Shown piece by piece: positions 35,667-44,546 of a stretch of DNA of 64,000 nt. The stretch spans positions 372,001 through 436,000 of the forward strand of contig JABFGF010000003.1 of the NCBI GenBank assembly GCA_013112635.1, written 5' to 3'. Under the pieces are notes generated by a model that was not told where the DNA came from, did not search any database, and saw nothing but the letters and a program-made list of their open reading frames with translations. A program made the position numbers and the translations under genes. This stretch comes from Calditrichota bacterium. GTDB taxonomy: Bacteria > Calditrichota > Calditrichia > Calditrichales > J004. Every line of letters begins with the position of its first letter. The stretch's first letter is position 1.

Positions 35667-38600
35667 ATGCCCTCTTTTTCAAAATCTGATATGGACGCTG
35701 TCAGCTTCTTCTTACAAAACCAATCTGCCGCAGATAGAATTGCCAAACAAGGTAAAGCCCGCGGTTTATTGCTGGATGAACATTTCCTTCAAAAACAGCA
35801 GGAGACAGTTCAAACCTCCAAAATGAAAAAGCTGGTGGAATTGCTGTCGGCGGCCTCGCAGGTTTTTTTACCCGACGCGGTGCAGAAGCAAGTTTATCAG
35901 AATGACAGCGGAACGCATATTATTCCAGGATTTATAAAAAAACTGTTTACAAAAATCAGCCTGGCTTTTGTTGTCCGGCCCGGCACAATAGATGATGTTT
36001 CAAGATTTGTAAAATGGGCAAATGATCACAATCAAAATTACACAATTCGTGGAGCAGGCACCTGGCCGTTTGGTGGCGCCGTTCCTCTAAATGATGATAT
36101 TGTCCTCGATTTATCACATCTCACTTTTCACAAACTTTTTAGTGAAACGGACACTCTGGCTTTTGGGGCAGGATTCCTTTTCCCCGATGCGCGGGACTTT
36201 TTAAAAGAGCAGGATTATACTTTAAAACAGGAAATCACCAACCCCAACAGCGGAACACTTGCCGGCTGGATTGTAACCGGCGGGCTTGGCCTTGGTAGCT
36301 TTAAATATGGACATGTCAAAGAATCCGTAAAAATGCTGTTGGTTGTAAATGCACAGGGAGAGCTTGTTTCTTTGCAAGCCGGTGATGAGGATTTTGATCT
36401 CTTTTTTGGCAGCGAAGGACAAGCCGGAATTGTTGTTGGCGGTGCTTTAAAAGTGCGCAAAGAATCATTCGTAACCAAGCCCTACGCATTTTCATTTGAA
36501 ACAACGCAGGATGTAAAAGAATATCTGAAACGTCTTCAGGATGCCCAAATTAAACCGACCTCGGTAATTTATTTTGACCAAAATTATATTCATGAAACCT
36601 GGAAAATTGAACAGGATCATTCACGCGGAAGATCGGAAGATGTGCTGGACCTGGATGACCAGAAACGCTTGCCTGAACTACAGGAAGATAAAAATACAAT
36701 CAATGAGTTAGCCGAATGTGAACATATCCTGGTTATGCATTTTGATGAACATCAGGATTTTCAGGAGGCACTGAAAACGCGTTTGTTTAGTGCCTCGGGC
36801 GAACGCATCCGCATAGAACAACTTGTTTTTAAACAGCTTTCCACAAACCTGGCGCATAAACTTTGGGAACATCGTTTCCTGCCTGTACAAATGAAGCAAA
36901 ATGGACCATCAATGCTTGTCAGTGAAACCATTCTGCCGTTTGATTCTTTTATCGAATATCAAAAAATGCTGCGACCAATGCTGGACAGGTTACTTGGTGT
37001 AGAGCTAAAAACAGAAGCGCATCTTCTGCAAAATGGAAAAATGCTAATCCAGTCGATTGTACTTGCAGATACGCGTACTTTACGCCATAAAATATATTTT
37101 GCCATGGTACCGTTGATGACAGAAGTTGCAATGCATTTTGGGGCAATTCCTTACGGGATTGGCATTTGGAACCAACCATTTTTTAAACGCTTACGATCGG
37201 GTAATAAAAAAGTAATTAAAAAACTGGAAAAGTATAAGAAGAAGCATGATCCAAGTGGCTTGATCAATCGTTCTAAATTTATAAACAGCCGTGGGCAAAA
37301 ATTCTTTTTTAGATTGTTTTCATCACTTGCACCGGGTTTTAACCGCTGGATAGTAAACACAACCCACAAACGGCAGCGTGGAAAAAAATGGGCTATTTCT
37401 TATCCTTTAGAACGCATTGCCTGGAATGCCAGCGCATGGTTATTTCCCAAAATTGTACCATCGGATCTGAAGAAAACAGAAAAACCCCTGGAGCATCTTT
37501 TGGCCCCTTGTGCGGAATGTGATAGCTGTGAACACGTTTGCCCAACTTCGGATGTGTTTGGTTTGTACGGCCCGGCTACGCCAATTACGCGGCGTAAAAC
37601 TGCAGAACGTCTGGTTGCCGGCGAGCAAATCAGCCAAAGTGAAGCCCTTGGTTTTTTAGCCTGTACACGTTGTGATAATTGTGTGCGTGTTTGCCCGACG
37701 GATGTGCCGCTTACAAAGATTTTTGACCTGGTTGAGGAGGACAACAATTTCCAGAATGCGCTTGGTCTGCAGGAGAAAGAAAAATCTGAATATGTGGATC
37801 GCTTCTGGCAGATAATGAAGGAAAGCCCGCTTTATACGGATTATACAAAATCGGACCAAAAGGAAGGCCGTTCACATTTGCAGCATGGTTTGCAAATTGT
37901 CTATCCGCGCGGATTTGAGTATGGGCAGCTTTTTATTGATCCTAAAACGTGTATTCATTGCGGCATGTGTAGCGATGAAAATGCCTGCATGTATGGTGCG
38001 CGAAAAGGCCAGCCGCGTCAGATACCTGATTTGCTTGATTTAAATTGCGCTTTGTGTAATGCCTGTGTCAATTATTGTCCGCAAAATAAAAATGCCCAGG
38101 AAGAGCGTGATGTTCTTAATAATTTTATTTACAACGCCACTGATTTGGAGGAGAAAAAGTATTGGCTTAACCGGCAGAACCGCATTCATGACACCACTAC
38201 TGTTCACCGCTCTACAAAATTGACCGAAATGGCCGATCGCTATGTTACCGAAGATATTATCATGGAGATTGATAAAGAAGCTTCGTCCGGGCAGATCCCT
38301 GTTTCGGGAATGGGACAAGGCGATCGGCATATGGGGATTGGTTTTGATGCTGAACGATTTGCTCATTTTCATATTGTTGGCCCGGCGCAAAATCGCTTGC
38401 ACGAAGGCGATCCTGAAGAAGAATTATCTGTAATTCTTGGAAAGCGAGATAGCTTTTGTCGTTTTGATAAGACAGGCAAGCTGATTGAAAATGACCATAC
38501 AAATGTAAAGTTGATGACGCCGCTTCTGTATAATGCCCTGAGTCTGGAAAGTAACGGCATTGCCGAGCTGGCAATGATAAAAACGGCTGAGCAGCAGAAA

Positions 38601-41600
38601 AGCCTTGTGGTTGTGGAGCTTAATCGCATCTTCCAAAATTATAATACTTTTTTACGTGAAGGCGGCTATGAGCGTTTACCGGAAGTGCTAATCCCGAAAG
38701 TGGATGAAGAGCTGATCGACCAGATACAAACCAATCCGCGCACAAATCGTGATCTGTTGACAGACTTATGGCGTATGCCCGCTTTTGAGGTAGAATATCA
38801 TCCGGATCTTTCCCGTACAATTTCCTACATCCGTGATTCGGTTAAAGCCAGCGGCCGGAAAAAACCGCTCATCTTCGGATACTTGGAAGTGTCTGAACAC
38901 GATCTCATCGGTTCGCTTAGCCCAACAAACCAAATCAAAGAAAAAATTACTTTTTTGTTAAACCAGAATATTGATGTTTTGCATATCCATGGGCGGCGTA
39001 ACAAAGAAGATTATTTTGTTACCAGTGTTGCAGTGCGTGCCATCCATCATTATTTGATGCGCATTGGCCGGAGGCATGAAGTGAGCCTGGTTGCATCCGG
39101 TGGAATCCGCCTCGCATCCGATTCGCAAAAAACAATTCAGCGTGGTGCTGAAGCAACTCTAATTGATTTTGCGGCATTGCTGGCTTTGGACCCAAGTGCT
39201 TACAAGGCCATAAAAGAGGATAAAGCGACCACCGAAAAGCTGTTGAGCCTTGATTTAGAGAAAGCGATTTCACGATTAAACAATCAGGCAGAATCACGCA
39301 AAGTACAAATTTTAGAAGTGTTGGGCGCATCCGGATTTAAAGACATCAAAAAAACAGTGGGTGAAGAAGGGCGCTTAATTGATTTTCATCAATTGGAAAA
39401 TAAACTGCAGCGTACAGTTTTTGAAAATGGTGAGCTTGTGCAGAGGTATGAGCAAATCAACAAAGAACAAATGGCTAATGAAAAAGTTGCGGCTAAATCC
39501 ATCCGCCGGTACAGCAAGCTAAAGGAAAAGATTGTTCCGCTGGATATCCCGCATAATTTTTATTTGCTTGGAGATACCAACCAGACTTTATACAAACGCG
39601 ATTATGTCTGGCCGGGAACTTTGATCGAGAATATGGGGCGCATGGCCGCCGGAGATTTGGGAATGCTTGATTTCAGCAAAAATATGCAAACCGGCTTGTT
39701 GGGTGATGGCTTTGATGTCATGAAAATTTTGTACAACAAAGACCCGATGGATGTTACAGAAAAAGAGCTGGATAAAGTTGTAACGGCTTTGCCGATGGAT
39801 AAAAATCTGACCCTCGAGGCACCCTGGATGTTCGGTGGAAAATCCGTTGGTTCTATCGGACTTGATACCTGGCGAGCGCATGTAGTTGCCTCGCGTGAAT
39901 TGGGCATCCAATTTGATACGGGTGAAGGCGGTTACCCAACAAGTATCTTTCTAAATCCAAAAGGTGAGCCGGTCTTTTTTGAAGAAAATGAAATTGAGCT
40001 GATTGTACCATTTTTTGAAAATGGATATGAATATACTGTTGAGGATATGCGCAAAATTCTTACCCAAAATAAAATCACAACAAAAAGCCACCCAGGAATT
40101 TATGAAAAGATAAAATTATACCCATCTTTAAAGCCGATCACATTTATGGTAATTATTGGCAAAGAAGATGAGCCGTATGTTTCTACCGAAATTAAGACAG
40201 GGCTTTTTGGGGTTTCCAAACAAACCATCCGTAAAGCACGGCGGGTTGTAATTGCCTATTCGCAGGGCGCAAAAATGGGCATTGGCGGGCACATTCTTGC
40301 CCAAAAAGTTAACAAGCTTGTTTCATATTTACGTGGCGTGGAAGGCCTGGAAGAGCTGCAAACTAATCCTCTCGAAAAATTGATTGACCGTCTTAATCAC
40401 ATTGCCAAAGCGGAAGATTCGCAAATGGCCGATCTTGCAAAAGATAGTTTAAAGGTGTTTGATGATACCCTTGCATCTGGCGAAATAACAGATCAGCTAA
40501 AAGACATGATCTTTAAAATCCAGGAAAAAGCCTATTCTCTTTTTAATGATTCCCAACTGGATGAGATTGATTTTGAGAATATAATTTCAGCCTGCGAAGA
40601 AATTATAAAACACACTTATTCCAGTATTATATCGCCGTTTCCATTTCACAATTGTTACTCCATTGAAGATGTAAAAGCATTTATTGATGTTGTTCATATG
40701 ATTAATCCGACGGCTGTTGTTTCTGTAAAGGTCTCGCCATCCAGCGATATTGAATTTATTGCCGCCGGGCTGGCACGTATTTCCCGCGATAATACAACCG
40801 AGATGATTCGTGCTAAATATGGTGAAGATGCTTTGCTCCAACCCAGCGATGAGTTACGTGAATATGCTAAAAAACATGGCATGAAAATGGAAATCTGGCT
40901 GGATGGACCGCGCGGCGGTACCGGTGCTTCGCCAAATATTATTAAGGGTCAAATGGGTATGCATATCGAATATGCCATTCCGTTGATCCATAACCGGCTG
41001 GTACGTGATGGCTTGCGCAACAATGTCACATTTATGGTTTCCGGCGGTATCCGGACTTATGAGGATGTTGTAAAATCTGTTGCCCTTGGCGCGGATGGCG
41101 TTATTTGGGGAACGGCTTGCCTGGTAACAGTTGGCTGCGACCGTAACCGTAATTGCCATGATGGTTGCTCACGAGGGATTGCCACGAGTAACTTGACCAT
41201 GCAAAAATTAAGAGATGTGGAAAACAATACCCGCCAGATGATTAATGCGTTTATTATGATGCAGATGCAGGTAATCCGTGCTTTGGCTGCTTTGGGTATG
41301 AAGGATATCCGCGAACTGCGTGGCCGCTTTGACAAAATCCATTGGATTGGCTTAAAGGAACGTGTTGACCATCGATTCAGAATAGACAAAGAAATACAAA
41401 AGGAAATTTTAAAAGACGAGGAATTATTTGTAAAACGGGCTGAACATGCAACAGGCCAAAGTAATTGTGGAGTGGCCGCTTTGAATGGAACGGAGCCTGT
41501 TCCTGGCTATATTCTGGATAGCGCGCTTGATGCTATGCGTAACCGTGGTATGGATGGTGTTGGTATTGCCAAAACACTTTGTTTCCCGGATTATCCAAAT

Positions 41601-44267
41601 CATTATGCTTACAGCATTATGGTGAAGGGCGTTTTCCAAAAAGAGATTGAAGAAAACCTGCGGCTGCAATGGCAAACCACCGGTAATGAATATACGGAAA
41701 CGGAGTTACGCCTGGAAGCACGTAAACTGACCATCTATATGCGCTCTCAAATTATTGAGAAAATTAAAAAAGTTTTTCTTGATCCCTATTTTGATTTTCA
41801 TGGGGAGACACGAATTGAGCTGGTCCGTGATTCCTATAAACGAGATGAGCAAGGTAATGAAATGGATTATCGGGAGTTTGGCAACGACCAGACTGATCCC
41901 GGGGATATTTTCCGCTTTTTTGTAAAAGCCAAAAAGGAAGCGGTTCATAATTATATCGATAAAACTTTGCTCAAATATGACTGGTCCCATTTTCTGGAAC
42001 ATCAGTTTCCGCAAATCACCAAAGAAAATTATATGGATTCTCAAGACTTTTTACAAAAAGCAGAAGACCTTTATGTTTTTGATCATTCATTAAATATGAC
42101 ACGCATTTTATATACATCCGAAATTATTGATTCCGGGTTTAATGATCCGCGTCCTGATTCTTTAAAATCCAAAGATACCGTTTCGATGGAAGACCTGTTA
42201 CGAATCCGTAAATATGCCAATGAGAATCCATTTGAATTGAACAAACATTTGTATAAAGACCGCGATCAGAAAATTGCTGCGGTTATGTCATGTGGGAAAA
42301 ATTTTGGTACCTGGAAAACAGCAGGACGGGTTATTCCATGGCAAACACCCGATGCACCAAACAATATTATTCATGTGCGCCTGGCTACAGGTTCCGTGGT
42401 GGAACAAATGAATTCACATCCTTTTGCCAAGCTGCATACGGCGCTTACACACAATGGCGAGACCACCAATTTTGAGGCGCTGAAACAACGCGTTGAACAA
42501 TTTAATCTTTCTCCATTAGCTTCAACGGATACTGAAGTGGCCGCTTTAAAATTTCACCTTATTGCCGATGAATGGGCTTATCCTGACTGGGCCGTTTTTG
42601 AAAGTCTTTCACCAACGACAGGCGATGATCTTGCTCTTGTGGATGAAAAAATGCGTCCTCAACTGGAAAGTGTTCAACGTGTTGAGTTTTCTTCTTCACC
42701 GGACGGGCCATACCAATATCTGTGCCTGCGTCACGATCCGTATAAAAACGTAACAGAGCGTGTTGATATAAAAGACCCGGCAGACTTAAGGCCCAATGTC
42801 ACAGCTTTCTGGAAAGACCATTCAAAAAATAAAAAGCGTGTTTTTTCGATGATAGCTTCGGAAGAGCAGGCAGTTCACACAATGCTGAAACTTCTTGATA
42901 AAGAAGGTTTGATTGAAGGGGCAGCAGCAGATATGACACTTTCCAGTTCCGGGATGATAAGCCGCTATATGTACGATGAAAAATCCAAAATATATGATTA
43001 TGATTTTAAAGACCGTTATGGCCAATCGATCGAATTACAGGAATTTGGTCAGCATTTTAGTGTACGCCATGCAAAACTTACGGAGCCGGAAAGAGATTTT
43101 AGCGGATGGGAACGCAAGTATAGAATTTTTATAACCAAAGAATTGGAGAAAATTAGTTTTAATGATTTTCATTGGCTGCTCTTTAAGCTGGTTGAAAATG
43201 CGGATACCCAGCTTCGTTTCAAAAAACATCTGGATATCTTAACCTGGCTTCGGGATTCCATTAAGACATTGAATCCTGGAACTAAAGCGATTAGTTCTCT
43301 GACGGACATGGTTGATTATTTTCTTGAAAAGATTTTAGACCGTGTAAGCACAGGTGAGTTTAAAAATTATTATTACTACAGCCTGCACCGTGGTGGTCTT
43401 TTTGATGAAAATGCGGGAAAGAATGTAACATTGGTCATTAATGCGGAAGGTTTTTTACCGGAAGGCAGCGATCCGGATCATGTTTTGGCAGCTTTTTTAA
43501 ACCAGGCATATGATCTGGGTTGGAGACAATTTATAATCTATCGGGTGCATGGCCAACGTCTTATTTCTACAGCGGTTATGGGCAAAGGTGATACAGACGA
43601 TGTCGAAATGGATGTTTACGGCAGTGCTGGCGAATATTTTGGAGCTTTTATGCAGGGCGGTACAATCCGAATGCATGGCAATGCTCAGAATTTTGCAGCC
43701 ATGTGTATGCACCATGGAAACCTTTACATTTATGGAAATGCAGGCAAAGTATGCGGATATGGTTCCAAAGGTGGCAAAGTATTTATTATGGGTAATGTTG
43801 TTGATCGTGTCTGGACAAATTCTGTAAACGACAGCAGGACACAACAATTGGACGTATTGATTCTTGGTTCAGCAACAAAATATGCCGGTGAATCTCTGAT
43901 GGGCGGTAACTTCTTTTTTGGCGGAATGCATTTTAATGAGAAGGGTCAGCTGTGTTTAAACGATCGGCCATATCTTGGAACAAAAATGCTTGGTGGCGCT
44001 TCTCGCGGTAAGTTTGTTTTCTTCGATCCGGAAAATCGTTTGCTTGAAGCGCAGTACACTCATGGCAAGATTGAAGAGTTCAGCGATGAAGAATGGGCCT
44101 ACTTTGAAGAGAAAATTCGCGAAGTTTTTGAACTGTCTAATATCCCCGTTTATAAAAAGAATTCAGGAGAATATATCAATGTGGATGGCAAGATGGTGGA
44201 GTTTTCTCGGGATGTGTTTAAACTGATAATCCCAAAAGGCGGTTTAAAGGGCTATGAATCTCATTAG
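35667..44267 (+). CDS. Giant flavoprotein: FAD-oxidase and Fe-S modules fused to a domain-permuted glutamate synthase
   Basis: One uninterrupted 2866-codon frame, with AAGGAACTAT before ATG. Residues 98-265 are an FAD_binding_4 domain (VVRPGTIDDVSRFVKWAND, TNPNSGTLAGWIVTGGLGLG). Residues 270-545 form its FAD-oxidase C-domain, ending HDPSGLINRSKF as in glycolate, D-lactate and 2-hydroxyglutarate dehydrogenases. Four ferredoxin-type cysteine sets follow: 615-625, 666-676, 762-774 and 794-804. Next are a glutamate-synthase central-like domain (~860-1270) and the FMN/2-oxoglutarate domain (~1290-1900; GPRGGTGASP; Fe-S ligands Cys1824, 1830, 1834). A class II glutaminase (Cys1934-GVAAL, RNRGMDGVGI, LTHNGETTN) and a GXGXG beta-helix (~2560-2800) complete it. 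Normal GltB has the glutaminase first. I infer glutamate formation from glutamine and 2-oxoglutarate, driven by a hydroxyacid or another donor rather than NADPH. Confidence 0.9.
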   Translation: MPSFSKSDMDAVSFFLQNQSAADRIAKQGKARGLLLDEHFLQKQQETVQTSKMKKLVELLSAASQVFLPDAVQKQVYQNDSGTHIIPGFIKKLFTKISLAFVVRPGTIDDVSRFVKWANDHNQNYTIRGAGTWPFGGAVPLNDDIVLDLSHLTFHKLFSETDTLAFGAGFLFPDARDFLKEQDYTLKQEITNPNSGTLAGWIVTGGLGLGSFKYGHVKESVKMLLVVNAQGELVSLQAGDEDFDLFFGSEGQAGIVVGGALKVRKESFVTKPYAFSFETTQDVKEYLKRLQDAQIKPTSVIYFDQNYIHETWKIEQDHSRGRSEDVLDLDDQKRLPELQEDKNTINELAECEHILVMHFDEHQDFQEALKTRLFSASGERIRIEQLVFKQLSTNLAHKLWEHRFLPVQMKQNGPSMLVSETILPFDSFIEYQKMLRPMLDRLLGVELKTEAHLLQNGKMLIQSIVLADTRTLRHKIYFAMVPLMTEVAMHFGAIPYGIGIWNQPFFKRLRSGNKKVIKKLEKYKKKHDPSGLINRSKFINSRGQKFFFRLFSSLAPGFNRWIVNTTHKRQRGKKWAISYPLERIAWNASAWLFPKIVPSDLKKTEKPLEHLLAPCAECDSCEHVCPTSDVFGLYGPATPITRRKTAERLVAGEQISQSEALGFLACTRCDNCVRVCPTDVPLTKIFDLVEEDNNFQNALGLQEKEKSEYVDRFWQIMKESPLYTDYTKSDQKEGRSHLQHGLQIVYPRGFEYGQLFIDPKTCIHCGMCSDENACMYGARKGQPRQIPDLLDLNCALCNACVNYCPQNKNAQEERDVLNNFIYNATDLEEKKYWLNRQNRIHDTTTVHRSTKLTEMADRYVTEDIIMEIDKEASSGQIPVSGMGQGDRHMGIGFDAERFAHFHIVGPAQNRLHEGDPEEELSVILGKRDSFCRFDKTGKLIENDHTNVKLMTPLLYNALSLESNGIAELAMIKTAEQQKSLVVVELNRIFQNYNTFLREGGYERLPEVLIPKVDEELIDQIQTNPRTNRDLLTDLWRMPAFEVEYHPDLSRTISYIRDSVKASGRKKPLIFGYLEVSEHDLIGSLSPTNQIKEKITFLLNQNIDVLHIHGRRNKEDYFVTSVAVRAIHHYLMRIGRRHEVSLVASGGIRLASDSQKTIQRGAEATLIDFAALLALDPSAYKAIKEDKATTEKLLSLDLEKAISRLNNQAESRKVQILEVLGASGFKDIKKTVGEEGRLIDFHQLENKLQRTVFENGELVQRYEQINKEQMANEKVAAKSIRRYSKLKEKIVPLDIPHNFYLLGDTNQTLYKRDYVWPGTLIENMGRMAAGDLGMLDFSKNMQTGLLGDGFDVMKILYNKDPMDVTEKELDKVVTALPMDKNLTLEAPWMFGGKSVGSIGLDTWRAHVVASRELGIQFDTGEGGYPTSIFLNPKGEPVFFEENEIELIVPFFENGYEYTVEDMRKILTQNKITTKSHPGIYEKIKLYPSLKPITFMVIIGKEDEPYVSTEIKTGLFGVSKQTIRKARRVVIAYSQGAKMGIGGHILAQKVNKLVSYLRGVEGLEELQTNPLEKLIDRLNHIAKAEDSQMADLAKDSLKVFDDTLASGEITDQLKDMIFKIQEKAYSLFNDSQLDEIDFENIISACEEIIKHTYSSIISPFPFHNCYSIEDVKAFIDVVHMINPTAVVSVKVSPSSDIEFIAAGLARISRDNTTEMIRAKYGEDALLQPSDELREYAKKHGMKMEIWLDGPRGGTGASPNIIKGQMGMHIEYAIPLIHNRLVRDGLRNNVTFMVSGGIRTYEDVVKSVALGADGVIWGTACLVTVGCDRNRNCHDGCSRGIATSNLTMQKLRDVENNTRQMINAFIMMQMQVIRALAALGMKDIRELRGRFDKIHWIGLKERVDHRFRIDKEIQKEILKDEELFVKRAEHATGQSNCGVAALNGTEPVPGYILDSALDAMRNRGMDGVGIAKTLCFPDYPNHYAYSIMVKGVFQKEIEENLRLQWQTTGNEYTETELRLEARKLTIYMRSQIIEKIKKVFLDPYFDFHGETRIELVRDSYKRDEQGNEMDYREFGNDQTDPGDIFRFFVKAKKEAVHNYIDKTLLKYDWSHFLEHQFPQITKENYMDSQDFLQKAEDLYVFDHSLNMTRILYTSEIIDSGFNDPRPDSLKSKDTVSMEDLLRIRKYANENPFELNKHLYKDRDQKIAAVMSCGKNFGTWKTAGRVIPWQTPDAPNNIIHVRLATGSVVEQMNSHPFAKLHTALTHNGETTNFEALKQRVEQFNLSPLASTDTEVAALKFHLIADEWAYPDWAVFESLSPTTGDDLALVDEKMRPQLESVQRVEFSSSPDGPYQYLCLRHDPYKNVTERVDIKDPADLRPNVTAFWKDHSKNKKRVFSMIASEEQAVHTMLKLLDKEGLIEGAAADMTLSSSGMISRYMYDEKSKIYDYDFKDRYGQSIELQEFGQHFSVRHAKLTEPERDFSGWERKYRIFITKELEKISFNDFHWLLFKLVENADTQLRFKKHLDILTWLRDSIKTLNPGTKAISSLTDMVDYFLEKILDRVSTGEFKNYYYYSLHRGGLFDENAGKNVTLVINAEGFLPEGSDPDHVLAAFLNQAYDLGWRQFIIYRVHGQRLISTAVMGKGDTDDVEMDVYGSAGEYFGAFMQGGTIRMHGNAQNFAAMCMHHGNLYIYGNAGKVCGYGSKGGKVFIMGNVVDRVWTNSVNDSRTQQLDVLILGSATKYAGESLMGGNFFFGGMHFNEKGQLCLNDRPYLGTKMLGGASRGKFVFFDPENRLLEAQYTHGKIEEFSDEEWAYFEEKIREVFELSNIPVYKKNSGEYINVDGKMVEFSRDVFKLIIPKGGLKGYESH

Positions 44268-44546
44268 GTTAATCGCTTAACAAAGTCTTGAATTTGAAAT
44301 TAATTTCAATACAATAAAAGTAAAAAAGCTTTACATGCCATCTAATATTAAAAAAAGATAAAGCATTAATATGGAAAATGTATAATCACGTTTAAAATAA
44401 CTTGACATTTTTTTAGTAAATCTAATTTCCTCCCTATTTTTAACCCTCTTTGGGAATCATTTCATCTCATTTTCTATTACAACTATTATATAACCCGGCT
44501 TACGCGGAACTCACATATTATTTTACATTCTTATCAATTTCTGGAT

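Noticed and set aside
43497-43847. Minus-strand 116-codon frame opposite the GXGXG domain
   Set aside because: It is antisense to a strongly conserved domain and has no ribosome-binding site; a shadow frame.
44402-44428. Sigma-70 type promoter (TTGACA ... TAATTT)
   Set aside because: The spacer is only 15 bases and the -10 match is poor; promoters of this lineage often differ, so I do not call it.
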